A stretch of DNA of 17,270 nt from assembly GCA_041178405.1 (NCBI GenBank), contig JBEGVK010000183.1, positions 1-17,270 on the forward strand, in the 5' to 3' direction. Positions 1-7,017 of this stretch are shown here, in pieces (the stretch's first letter is position 1; the number at the start of each line of letters is the position of its first letter). The position numbers and the translations under genes are program-made. The notes under the pieces were generated by a model. It was not told where the DNA came from, did not search any database, and saw only the letters and a program-made list of their open reading frames with translations. This DNA comes from UBA668 sp041178405 (lineage in GTDB: Bacteria; Actinomycetota; Acidimicrobiia; Acidimicrobiales; Ilumatobacteraceae).

Positions 1-268
1 ACCCCGCCCGGAACTCCTCGGCGGACTTCGCCTCGGCGAACTCGGCCTCGAACCGTCCGATCACCTCGGCCACCGCACGCCGGTACCGCTCACGGTGCGC
101 CGCCACCACCAGGTCCTCACGACTCGGGAAGAAGTAGTAGATCGACGGCTGCTTGATCCCCGCGGCCTCGGCGATCTCGACCATCCGCACCGCCGCCTCA
201 CCGCGCGTCGCGATCACCGAAATCGTCGCCTCGACCAGGCGCGCCCTCGTCTCTGCCCCATCAGACAC
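1..268 (-). CDS. TetR/AcrR family transcriptional regulator, N-terminal part (gene runs off the left edge)
   Basis: About 89 codons are visible, read leftward from a GTG at 266-268, giving MSDGAETRARLVEATISVIA and onward. The N-terminal helix-turn-helix is clear: an amphipathic first helix, then VRMVEIAEAAGIKQPSIYYF with the TetR hallmark GIKQPSIYYFFPSRE ending the recognition helix. The ligand-binding domain lies outside the window, so the inducer is unknown. GTG was chosen because it gives the usual short leader before the TetR domain; the nearby ATG at 259-261 is in another frame. A TAGGTT hexamer lies 8 nt before the GTG and no Shine-Dalgarno is visible, which suggests a leaderless transcript. 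A 6-bp inverted repeat touches the start codon, as expected for autorepression. The regulated gene is probably off the left edge. Confidence 0.9.
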   Translation of the reverse strand, partial: MSDGAETRARLVEATISVIATRGEAAVRMVEIAEAAGIKQPSIYYFFPSREDLVVAAHRERYRRAVAEVIGRFEAEFAEAKSAEEFRAG

Positions 269-286
269 TGTTACCCAACCTAACAG
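268..286. promoter_or_regulatory. Inverted repeat at the start of the tetR gene, candidate autoregulatory operator
   Basis: On the plus strand CTGTTA (268-273) and TAACAG (281-286) are perfect reverse complements separated by 7 nt. The repeat overlaps the first base of the GTG start and the predicted -10 hexamer (AACCTA on plus, 277-282). TetR regulators commonly bind palindromes of this size over their own promoter, so this is a reasonable operator candidate. Arms of only 6 bp can arise by chance. Confidence 0.45.
277..282 (-). promoter_or_regulatory. Candidate -10 element of the tetR gene (leaderless)
   Basis: TAGGTT on the minus strand lies 8 nt upstream of the GTG start. That spacing would place transcription initiation at or next to the start codon. 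No convincing -35 box was seen. The same arrangement recurs before four other genes of this window. Confidence 0.35.
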
Positions 287-339
287 AGAGCCCCGAGCAC
301 AGCCCGGGACGCACGACTTCCTGCACGAGCGCACACCAG

Positions 340-412
340 TGGAGACGAGGGGAATCGAACCCCTGACATCCACCTTGCAAAGGTGGCGCTCTGCCAACTG
401 AGCTACGTCCCC
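340..412 (-). tRNA. tRNA-Ala (anticodon UGC)
   Basis: The reverse complement folds into a complete cloverleaf. The acceptor arm GGGGACG pairs with CGTCTCC, with discriminator A at 340. The D-arm is GCTC-AGTTGGCAGA-GAGC-like, the anticodon arm is CCACC-TTTGCAA-GGTGG, and the T-arm is AGGGG-TTCGAAT-CCCCT. The loop gives anticodon TGC, which reads alanine codons. Base 3 (G) pairs with base 70 (T), the G3:U70 wobble that is the main identity element for alanyl-tRNA synthetase. The 3' CCA is not encoded, so it must be added after transcription. Confidence 0.97.
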
Positions 413-471
413 GAAGGGAAGGCTCAGACTAGCGGCTGACCGCAACTGCCCACAGGGGGCGGTGGGTTTCG

Positions 472-477
472 TACGCT
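472..477 (+). promoter_or_regulatory. Candidate -10 element of the first LLM oxidoreductase gene (leaderless)
   Basis: TACGCT ends 6 nt before the ATG at 484. A transcription start 7 nt downstream would coincide with the A of the start codon. No good -35 box is visible. Confidence 0.35.
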
Positions 478-483
478 GCCGCC

Positions 484-1764
484 ATGGCCCGCACCCAGTT
501 CGGCACGTTCCTCGCCCCGCACCACCCCATCGGCGAGAGCCCGACACTGCAGTTCCAGCGCGACCTCGACCTGGCCGCCCACCTCGACCGGCTCGGCTAC
601 GACGAGTTCTGGTGCGGCGAACACCACTCGACCGGCTGGGAGATGATCGCCAGCCCCGAGATGTTCCTCGCCGCCGCCGCCATTCGCACCCACCGCATCC
701 GGCTCGGCACCGGCGTCGTGTCGCTGCCGTACCACCACCCCTTCAACGTCGCCCAGCGCATGGTGCAGCTCGACCACATGTCGATGGGCCGGGCCATGTT
801 CGGCAGCGGCCCGGGCGCACTTCCCAGCGACGCACGCACGCTGGCGATCGACCCGATGACACAGCGCGACCGGCAGGACGAGGCGCTCGGCGTCATCATC
901 CGCCTGCTGCGCGGCGACGAGCGCTTCGACCACGACAGCGAATGGTTCACCCTGCGCGACGCGGCGCTGCAGATCCTGCCCCTGCAGGAGTCGATGCCGA
1001 TGGCAACGGCCAGCAGCATCTCACCGAGCGGCATGCAGCTCGCCGGCAAGCACGGCATCGGCGCCCTCAGCATCGCATCCACCTCGAGCGAGGGCATCCA
1101 GGCGCTCCCGACGCAATGGGGCTTCGCCGAGGAGGCCGCGCTGGCACACGGCACGACGGTGTCGCGCGACAACTGGCGCGTGCTGATGAGCTGGCACATC
1201 GCCGAGACGCGCGAGCAGGCGAGAGCCGAAGCCGTGCACGGCCTGCACCGGTGGCACAACGACTACAACGTGAGAGTGCTCGGCCGGCCGGGCGCCGTGT
1301 GGGTCGACGATCCGTGGGTGCTGCTCGACCAGATCACCGGACAGGGCGCAGCGGGGGCAGGCGCCGCCGTGGTCGGCACCCCCGACGACCTCATCGAGGC
1401 GATCCTCAACCTGCAGCAGCTCACCGGCGGCTTCGGTGTCGTGCTCGGCTTCGCCCACGACTGGGCGAACCGCGAAGCCACCTTCCGCAGCTGGGAACTC
1501 GTCGCCCGCTACGTCATCCCCGCCGTCACCGGCATCACCCGACCGCAGATCGCCTCCGCCGACTACGTGGCCGAGCACAAGGACGAACTGATGAAGGGCG
1601 CCACCGCTGCAGTGCTCAGCAAGATCATGTCGCACGACGGCGCTGCCAAGGCGATGGCCACCACGATGCAGCAGGCCGCCGAGCGGGCAGCCCGGGCATC
1701 GGCACGAGGCGACTCGAACGATCCCGACTTCAGACCCGGCGGCGGGCTGCCCACCGAACGCTGA
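484..1764 (+). CDS. LLM-class flavin-dependent oxidoreductase (bacterial luciferase-like monooxygenase)
   Basis: A 426-residue protein starting MARTQFGTFLAPHHPIGES. The luciferase-like TIM barrel is clear: early strand FGTFLAPHHP, then LDRLGYDEFWCGEHHSTGWE, where the EHH segment is typical of flavin-dependent family members. RIRLGTGVVSLPYHHPFNVA and LDHMSMGRAMFGSGPG follow; these are strands and loops lining the flavin pocket. The pattern resembles the limonene 1,2-monooxygenase-like subgroup, which uses FMNH2 or FADH2 and O2. The substrate cannot be read from sequence, and the subgroup assignment is from memory of the motif pattern. The C-terminal 25 residues are low-complexity and charged. 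The gene stands alone, converges on the zinc-ribbon gene at 1851, and has a leaderless-type start. Confidence 0.93.
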   Translation: MARTQFGTFLAPHHPIGESPTLQFQRDLDLAAHLDRLGYDEFWCGEHHSTGWEMIASPEMFLAAAAIRTHRIRLGTGVVSLPYHHPFNVAQRMVQLDHMSMGRAMFGSGPGALPSDARTLAIDPMTQRDRQDEALGVIIRLLRGDERFDHDSEWFTLRDAALQILPLQESMPMATASSISPSGMQLAGKHGIGALSIASTSSEGIQALPTQWGFAEEAALAHGTTVSRDNWRVLMSWHIAETREQARAEAVHGLHRWHNDYNVRVLGRPGAVWVDDPWVLLDQITGQGAAGAGAAVVGTPDDLIEAILNLQQLTGGFGVVLGFAHDWANREATFRSWELVARYVIPAVTGITRPQIASADYVAEHKDELMKGATAAVLSKIMSHDGAAKAMATTMQQAAERAARASARGDSNDPDFRPGGGLPTER

Positions 1765-1797
1765 GCGCCGTCCGACGCTGCGCGGCCGCCGACTCGC

Positions 1798-1839
1798 CAG
1801 CGTCGTCACACCAGCGTCGGCACCCCGGCGTCGGCACGT
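1798..1839. repeat. Three tandem copies of a degenerate 14-bp unit in a convergent intergenic gap
   Basis: Units CAGCGTCGTCACAC (1798-1811), CAGCGTCGGCACCC (1812-1825) and CGGCGTCGGCACGT (1826-1839) follow one another without gaps. The shared core is C-R-GCGTCG-K-CAC. They fill half of the 86-nt gap between two converging genes. No T-tract follows, so this is not an obvious intrinsic terminator. Confidence 0.6.
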
Positions 1840-1850
1840 CGACGACGGGC

Positions 1851-2114
1851 TCAGTCGTCCTTCAGCGCCACCGCATTCGGCGTGACGTTCATCTTCGGCT
1901 CGTACTCGGCCACCTCGACCGTGCGGCCATCACCGAGGAACTTCGCCCGCAACTGGGCGCGGCAGTCGGCGCACGGGCCGTAAAAGCGCTCGGTCGCAGC
2001 ATCGAGCAGCGAACCGCACCGCGGACAGACCGACCCCGACGACGACGCCGACGACTCCGAATCTGCCTCGGCCTCCATCGGGGCAAACAGCGCGAACTGG
2101 TCAGCAGGGCTCAT
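1851..2114 (-). CDS. Small zinc-ribbon protein of unknown function
   Basis: An 87-residue protein starting MSPADQFALF. Two CxxC knuckles, C30-P-R-C33 and C48-A-D-C51, lie 14 residues apart, a spacing suited to one Zn2+ in a zinc ribbon. The segment before them (about 15-28) is acidic and serine-rich. The C-terminal part (about 55-87, including FLGDGRTVEVAEYEPKMNVT) looks like a small conserved beta region. No enzyme motif is present. The paired knuckles and intact frame argue that it is a real gene rather than a shadow. It lies 67 nt downstream of the amidohydrolase gene on the same strand and could be read from the same transcript, though a GATCAT hexamer 6 nt before its ATG may give it its own leaderless start. 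Nucleic-acid or protein binding is possible but not shown. Confidence 0.75.
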   Translation of the reverse strand: MSPADQFALFAPMEAEADSESSASSSGSVCPRCGSLLDAATERFYGPCADCRAQLRAKFLGDGRTVEVAEYEPKMNVTPNAVALKDD

Positions 2115-2181
2115 CGGACGATGATCGCAGATTCAGGCGGCGTCGTGCGGCTGCCACCCGACACTGATACACCGACCTGCG

Positions 2182-3921
2182 CTACATCCCCGCCGAGTTC
2201 CGGAGGGTCACACCCGAGAAGACACCCGAATGCTCGCCGTGCTGAAGCGCCACGCTCCCGTTCACCATGGTCAGGTCGTAGCCGGCCGCCGACTGCGCAT
2301 AGCGGCCCGCCCCGTTCGGGAAGTCGAACACGAACTCGGGCGGCGGCAGGTGCAGCGCATCCCAGTCGATCACGTTCACGTCGGCGAAGCGGCCGGGCTC
2401 GAGCCGGCCGCGGTCGAGGATGCCGAACAGGTCGGCCGTGTCGCTGGTGAGACGGCGGATCCCCTCCTCGATCGACCAGCGCTGACGCTCGCGGATCCAG
2501 TACGAGAGGAAGAACGTCGGCTGGCTGGCATCGAAGATCTGGCCCACATGGGCACCTGCATCGGCAAGGCCGAGTGTCACCAGCGGGTCGTCGAGCATTG
2601 CCTCGACCGCGTCGAGCCGCTGGTTGAGGAACGGGTAGGTGACCACGACAGTGCCGTTGGTCTCGAGCAGCAGTTCGAGATAGGCGGCCGCTGCGCTGAC
2701 ACCTCGACGATCGGCCTCGGCACCGAGCGAGCACTGCGGGTCGAGGTCGTAGCGGGCACCCTGGGGCTGGTTGACGACGAACAGCTGCCACGGGTCGACC
2801 CTCGGCGGCGCCTCGTCGGCCGCCTCGATCAGGCGAGCGCGCAGCGATGGGTCGCGGATCGCCGCCAGCATCGCCACGCGCGCCGAAGGACCTGCCTCGC
2901 GGCCGCCCGCAGCAGCACGCCACTCGCGCCACGCCGGGGCGCGGTCGAACGGCGTGAACGTGTCGATGCAGTGCATCACGCCGACGCTGCGGGCCGTGGT
3001 CTGCGGCCGCACCTGGGCGCCGCTCGCGTTCTCGGCCCGGGCGAGCGAAACGACACGGGCGAACAGGTCGGGACGGCTGTCGTGCTGGGTCAGCCCGAAG
3101 CTCACCGGCAGCCCACTGCGCCGGCTCACCTCGCCCATCCACGCCACCTCGGCCCTGGTGAGCGGGATGTCGTCGTCGCGGTCGCCCTCGCCGATGCGGC
3201 TCGCGCTCTCGAACACACCCGCACCATGGCGGCCCATCACCTCGGCGAACGCATACAGCTCGTCGGGCAACGCATACGTGCCGGGCACGGGCCGGCCATC
3301 GGGCACCTTGTGCAGGAAGGTGCGGCTGGTGCTGAAGCCCAGCGCGCCCGACGACATCGCCTCGTCGAGCAGTGCGCACATCACGTCGAGATCGGCCTCG
3401 GTGGGCGGTTCCTCGCCAAGCCCGCGCTCACCCATCGCATACTGGCGAAGGGCGCAGTGGCCCACCATGCCGCCGACGTTCACGCCCTTGGGCATCCGGT
3501 CGAGCGAGGCGAGATACTCGCCGTAGGTGACCCAGTCCCACGGCAGTCCCTCGAGGATCGCCCGACGCGGGATGTCCTCGACGCTCTCCATCATCTCGGC
3601 CAGCGTCTCGCGGTCGTCGGGCTTGCACGGCGCGAACGTCACCCCGCAGTTGCCCATCACGACGCTCGTGACACCGTGGAAGCAGCTGCTCGTCGCCTTG
3701 GGGTCCCAGGCGATCTGCGCATCGAGATGCGTGTGGATGTCGACGAACCCCGGCGTCACCAGCCGGTCGGTGGCGTCGATCACCTGCGTCGCCGACGACG
3801 TGGCGAGTTCGCCCACCGCCGCAATGCGCGAGTTGACGATGCCCACGTCGGCGCGCCGCATCGGCGCGCCGGTGCCGTCGACGACGACTCCCCCCTTGAT
3901 CAGCACGTCGAAGTGCGCCAC
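2182..3921 (-). CDS. N-acyl-D-amino-acid deacylase-type metal-dependent amidohydrolase
   Basis: The 579-residue product begins MAHFDVLIKGGVVVDGTGAP. The GTG at 3919-3921 was preferred over the in-frame start at 3963 because the family begins right before the DVLIKGG beta-strand. A G-rich ribosome binding site (GGGGGG) also sits just upstream. The composite amidohydrolase fold is evident: an N-terminal beta-sandwich, then VTPGFVDIHTHLDAQIAWDP with the metal-binding HTH (about residues 63-65). MGNCGVTFAPCKP carries the cysteine characteristic of D-aminoacylases (about residue 92). ATGAHV-type LADAGAHVGQIFDAS and the closing GRLEPGRFADVNVIDWD follow. The family hydrolyses N-acyl-D-amino acids or related amides using zinc; the true substrate here is unknown. 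The gene diverges from the LLM gene at 4068 across a 146-nt gap, and the two may serve one catabolic pathway. Confidence 0.92.
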   Translation of the reverse strand: MAHFDVLIKGGVVVDGTGAPMRRADVGIVNSRIAAVGELATSSATQVIDATDRLVTPGFVDIHTHLDAQIAWDPKATSSCFHGVTSVVMGNCGVTFAPCKPDDRETLAEMMESVEDIPRRAILEGLPWDWVTYGEYLASLDRMPKGVNVGGMVGHCALRQYAMGERGLGEEPPTEADLDVMCALLDEAMSSGALGFSTSRTFLHKVPDGRPVPGTYALPDELYAFAEVMGRHGAGVFESASRIGEGDRDDDIPLTRAEVAWMGEVSRRSGLPVSFGLTQHDSRPDLFARVVSLARAENASGAQVRPQTTARSVGVMHCIDTFTPFDRAPAWREWRAAAGGREAGPSARVAMLAAIRDPSLRARLIEAADEAPPRVDPWQLFVVNQPQGARYDLDPQCSLGAEADRRGVSAAAAYLELLLETNGTVVVTYPFLNQRLDAVEAMLDDPLVTLGLADAGAHVGQIFDASQPTFFLSYWIRERQRWSIEEGIRRLTSDTADLFGILDRGRLEPGRFADVNVIDWDALHLPPPEFVFDFPNGAGRYAQSAAGYDLTMVNGSVALQHGEHSGVFSGVTLRNSAGM

Positions 3922-3972
3922 TGCGGAACCCCCCGCCGCCTCAGGCCGTCGATCGGCCCTCAACTCGCGTCG

Positions 3973-4001
3973 ACCGTATCCGCTGGGTCGCTGCCGGTCG
4001 A
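3973..4001 (-). promoter_or_regulatory. Candidate promoter of the amidohydrolase gene
   Basis: On the minus strand TCGACC (-35-like, 3996-4001) is followed after exactly 17 nt by TACGGT (-10-like, 3973-3978). Initiation would fall near 3965, giving a leader of about 44 nt that contains the G-rich ribosome binding site. The match to TTGACA/TATAAT is partial. Confidence 0.4.
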
Positions 4002-4054
4002 CTCGATCGCCCGATTGGCCCGCCCTGCCCGTCGGGCCTGCGCCATACGGGGTC

Positions 4055-4060
4055 TAACGT
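4055..4060 (+). promoter_or_regulatory. Candidate -10 element of the second LLM gene (leaderless)
   Basis: TAACGT ends 7 nt before the ATG at 4068 and no Shine-Dalgarno precedes the start, which is consistent with a leaderless transcript. An 11-bp palindrome (GCCCG-T-CGGGC, 4027-4037) lies where the -35 region would be. Confidence 0.4.
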
Positions 4061-4067
4061 CAGCGGT

Positions 4068-5054
4068 ATGACGAACCCGAACCTCCGCATCGGCCTGCAG
4101 ATCCCGAGCTTCACCATCGCCGGGGCCGCTCCAGCCGATCTCTTCGAGCATGTCGCCGATGTGGCAACACGCGCCGAATCGAGCGGCTTCGACAGCCTGT
4201 GGGTGATGGACCACTTCTACCAGCTGCCCGGCATCGGCCGGCCCGAGGAGAACATGTTCGAGGCGTACTCGCTGCTGTGCGCGCTCGCCGCCCGCACGAA
4301 CACCATCCGCCTCGGCTGCATGGTGGGCGGTGTCACCTATCGCAACCCGGCGTTCCTCGCCAAGCAGATCACCGCCCTCGACGTCATCTCGCGCGGTCGC
4401 GCCATCTGGGGCATCGGCGCCGGATGGTTCGAGCGCGAACACCACGACTACGGCTACGAGTTCGGCACCTTCACGGATCGCTTCGAGAAGCTCGAGGAGG
4501 GACTGCAGATCGTGAAGCGGATGTTCGTCGACGACACCACCACATTCGACGGCAAGTGGTTCACCGTGCGCGACGCATTCAACGTGCCAAAGCCAGTGCA
4601 GCCAGGCGGTCCGCCCGTGCTGATCGGCGGCAGCGGCGAGCGCAAGACCCTGCGAATGGTCGCCCAGTACGGCGATGCGTGCAACGTGTTCGGCACGCCC
4701 GACCAGGTCCGCCACCTCATGGGCGTGCTCGATGCCCACTGCGAGCGACTCGGACGCGATCCACGCGAGATCTGCCGCACGCGCCTCGGCACGCTCGTCA
4801 TCGGCGAGACGATGGCCGACGCGCAGCGTTCGCTCTCGAAGCGGCTCGGCGGCAGGTCGTTCGACGAACTGCGGCCCGAGATGCAGGCCCGCGTGCGCGA
4901 CCAGTTCATCGTCGGAGACCACGACTCGGTCGTCGCCGCCGTGCACGAACTGCTCGCTGCAGGGCTCGACGGCCTCATCTTCAACATGGCCGACCCCTAC
5001 GAGCCAGGCAGCGTCGAGATGGCCGGCGCCGCGCTGCGGGCAGCGTTCGGCTGA
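4068..5054 (+). CDS. LLM-class oxidoreductase, probably F420-dependent
   Basis: A 328-residue protein starting MTNPNLRIGLQIPSFTIAGA. The luciferase-like barrel is complete: FDSLWVMDHFYQLPGIG, TNTIRLGCMVGGVTYRNPA, LAKQITALDVISRGRAIWGI and GAGWFEREHHDYGYEF. The phosphate-binding segment PPVLIGGSGERKTLRMVAQY and GDACNVFGTPDQV follow. The last pattern and the length of about 330 residues match the F420-dependent subgroup common in actinobacteria, where F420H2 reduces or oxidises an organic substrate. Dependence on F420 rather than FMN is inferred. The substrate is unknown. The gene is divergent from the amidohydrolase gene and has a leaderless-type start; a 73-nt gap separates it from the next gene. 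Confidence 0.93.
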   Translation: MTNPNLRIGLQIPSFTIAGAAPADLFEHVADVATRAESSGFDSLWVMDHFYQLPGIGRPEENMFEAYSLLCALAARTNTIRLGCMVGGVTYRNPAFLAKQITALDVISRGRAIWGIGAGWFEREHHDYGYEFGTFTDRFEKLEEGLQIVKRMFVDDTTTFDGKWFTVRDAFNVPKPVQPGGPPVLIGGSGERKTLRMVAQYGDACNVFGTPDQVRHLMGVLDAHCERLGRDPREICRTRLGTLVIGETMADAQRSLSKRLGGRSFDELRPEMQARVRDQFIVGDHDSVVAAVHELLAAGLDGLIFNMADPYEPGSVEMAGAALRAAFG

Positions 5055-5115
5055 CACCGCTCGGCGCGACCCGCCGCACGCATCGCGCCTCGGCCCCGTC
5101 GACAACCCTCAGGGG

Positions 5116-5121
5116 TAGCCT
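5116..5121 (+). promoter_or_regulatory. Candidate -10 element of the MgtE/CBS gene (leaderless)
   Basis: TAGCCT ends 6 nt before the ATG at 5128, with no Shine-Dalgarno in between. This would place initiation on or next to the start codon. Confidence 0.35.
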
Positions 5122-5127
5122 TGCCGC

Positions 5128-6384
5128 ATGGCAGGGGACCTGATCTACGCATTCCGCATCATGCGGCTGCCCCTGCTCGACGCCGGCGGGGCGCCCATCG
5201 GACGCCTCGAGGACATCGTGCTCGTCGGCGGCCGGTCGCCGCGTGTCGTCGGCTTCGTGGCCACGAGCCAGCGTCGGCGCATCTTCGTCAACGCCGGACG
5301 GGTGGCCACACTCGACAACGACGGGGCGCGCCTGCGCAGCTGGGACCTCGACCTCAACCCGTTCAAGCCGCGGTCGGGCGAGATCATGCTCGGACGACAG
5401 GTGATCGACCGGCGTCTTCCCGGCGGCGCCCCCGACGAGCGGGTCAGCGACGTGGCCCTGCGCGCTGCCACCGACGGCCGCCACCACTGGTGGGAGCCCG
5501 CCAAGGTGCGCCTCGCACGGCAGTCGGTCATCGGCGGTGTGATGCGCCGCCGGCCGAGCTACCGACTTGTCGACGTCACCGAAGTACCCCAGCTGTTCGA
5601 TCTCGAGGCCGGCACCGAGCTTGCCGCCGAGGCCGTTCGCCTCCGCGACATGCACCCATCTGATGTCGCCGGTGTCGTGCGTGCCCTTCCACACGGCCAG
5701 CGCAAGCTGCTCGCCGAGGCGATGGACGACGAGCGTCTCGCCGACTTGCTCGAAGAGCTGCCCGAGAACGAGCAGTTGCGCATCATCGAAGGCCTCGACA
5801 TCGACCGCCTCGTCGGCGTGCTCGAGGAGATGGAGTACGACGACCTCGCCGACCTCCTCGCCGAGATGCCCGGCGAACAGCGCACTCAGGTGCTCGAGGC
5901 GATGGACGAAGAGGACGCCGACGTGATGCGCCGCCTCCTCAGCTACGACGACGGCACCGCCGGCTCGCTGATGACACCCGACATCGTCATCCTCGGCCCC
6001 ACGGCAACGGTCGCCGAGGCCCTGGCCGAGATCCGCGACCCCGAATGGCTGTCGTCGATCGCCGCGCAGGTCTTCGTCACCCAGCCGCCGTTCAAGCCGC
6101 CCACCGGGGCCTACATCGGCGTGGTCCACTTCCAGCGACTCCTGCGCGAGCCACCCGCGATGGAGATCGGCCGGTGCATCGAGGCGACACCGACGATCAC
6201 GCCCGACGCCTCCGAGCGCGAGGTCGCCGAGCGGCTCGCCAGCTACAACCTGCTGTCGATCGGCGTGTGCGACGACGCCGGCCGACTGCTCGGTGCCATC
6301 ACGGTCGACGACGTGCTCGACCGCACGCTGCCCACCGGATGGCGGCAGCGCAGGCGGGTGACGACAGGGTCGGTGCCGCGATGA
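5128..6384 (+). CDS. Soluble MgtE N-terminal domain and CBS-pair protein
   Basis: A 418-residue protein starting MAGDLIYAFRIMRLPLLDAG. Residues about 1-150 look like PRC-barrel-type beta units. Residues about 170-282 form the helical-repeat MgtE N-terminal domain, with repeated LADLLEELPENEQ / LADLLAEMPGEQR motifs and many acidic residues. GTAGSLMTPDIVILGPTATV begins a CBS pair (about 283-408). The membrane channel domain of true MgtE transporters is absent, and the protein ends in a basic tail. The MgtE N-domain and CBS pair sense Mg2+ in real transporters, so a cytoplasmic Mg2+ or nucleotide sensing role is plausible but unproven. Its stop overlaps the start of the DUF1003 gene by ATGA. A similar pairing occurs, as I recall, in mycobacteria (the Rv1232c region). 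Confidence 0.9.
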   Translation: MAGDLIYAFRIMRLPLLDAGGAPIGRLEDIVLVGGRSPRVVGFVATSQRRRIFVNAGRVATLDNDGARLRSWDLDLNPFKPRSGEIMLGRQVIDRRLPGGAPDERVSDVALRAATDGRHHWWEPAKVRLARQSVIGGVMRRRPSYRLVDVTEVPQLFDLEAGTELAAEAVRLRDMHPSDVAGVVRALPHGQRKLLAEAMDDERLADLLEELPENEQLRIIEGLDIDRLVGVLEEMEYDDLADLLAEMPGEQRTQVLEAMDEEDADVMRRLLSYDDGTAGSLMTPDIVILGPTATVAEALAEIRDPEWLSSIAAQVFVTQPPFKPPTGAYIGVVHFQRLLREPPAMEIGRCIEATPTITPDASEREVAERLASYNLLSIGVCDDAGRLLGAITVDDVLDRTLPTGWRQRRRVTTGSVPR

Positions 6385-7010
6385 GCCGCACGCCGATCAC
6401 CGGTGGCGGCCGGCTCCGCAATTCGCAGGGCGTGTCAGCGCAGCGCGCCTCCGACGACGCCGTCCGCACGGCCCGCACCTCGCCGCGCGCCTCGCGCAGG
6501 GTCAGCCTCACCATGCCGCGCGAGCGCCGTCGACTCGGCGTCCACTACGACCCCGACGCATTCGGCGCCTTCAGCGAGAGCATCGCCCGCTACTTCGGCA
6601 CGGCGCGCTTCCTCGTCTACCAGTCGGTGTTCTGCGTGGCGTGGGTGCTGTGGAACAGCTTCGGTCCCACGGGACTGCGGTTCGACGAGTGGCAGTTCGT
6701 CGGCCTCACACTGCTGCTGTCACTGCAGGCCGCCTACGCGGCACCACTCATCCTGCTCGCCCAGAACCGGCAGGAGGAACGCGACCGCCGACAGGCCGAG
6801 ACCGACCGCAAGCTCGCCGAGCGCAACCAGGCCGACACCGAGTTCCTCGCCCGCGAGATCGCCAGCGTGCGCCTGTCGCTGGCCGACATGCCGAATGCCG
6901 GCGACCTCGACGACCGGCTCGACGACATCGGCACCCGGCTCAGCACCGCACTCGACGACCTGTCGGCGCGGCTCGACGAACTCTCGGCGCGGCTCGACCG
7001 GCGCGACTGA
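6381..7010 (+). CDS. DUF1003 family membrane protein
   Basis: A 209-residue protein. The ATG at 6381 was chosen because it forms an ATGA overlap with the upstream gene; the open frame extends further but only as a shadow. Residues 1-50 are basic and disordered. YDPDAFGAFSESIARYFGTA leads into two membrane helices (about 76-95 and 104-127), the second ending APLILLAQNRQEERDR, which is the DUF1003 signature. The C-terminal region (130-209) is charged, with repeated SARLDELSARLD heptads that suggest a coiled coil. No biochemical function is established for DUF1003. Translational coupling to the MgtE/CBS protein suggests that the pair works together at the membrane. The gene converges on the Rossmann-fold gene with a 7-nt gap. 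Confidence 0.92.
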   Translation: MSRTPITGGGRLRNSQGVSAQRASDDAVRTARTSPRASRRVSLTMPRERRRLGVHYDPDAFGAFSESIARYFGTARFLVYQSVFCVAWVLWNSFGPTGLRFDEWQFVGLTLLLSLQAAYAAPLILLAQNRQEERDRRQAETDRKLAERNQADTEFLAREIASVRLSLADMPNAGDLDDRLDDIGTRLSTALDDLSARLDELSARLDRRD

Positions 7011-7017
7011 CCGTCGA

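Noticed and set aside
462..2450. A 662-codon plus-strand frame overlapping the first LLM gene in another frame
   Set aside because: The product is Arg/Pro/His low-complexity, while the alternative frame gives a clear luciferase-like fold.
4027..4037. GCCCG-T-CGGGC palindrome upstream of the second LLM gene as a defined operator
   Set aside because: Such short G/C palindromes are frequent in DNA of this composition; there is not enough to call it a feature by itself.
2230..4071. A 613-codon plus-strand frame opposite the amidohydrolase
   Set aside because: It has no recognisable motif and mirrors a well-supported minus-strand enzyme.
3960..6129. Two long minus-strand frames (381 and 382 codons) opposite the second LLM and MgtE/CBS genes
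   Set aside because: Both are shadows of plus-strand genes with clear domains.
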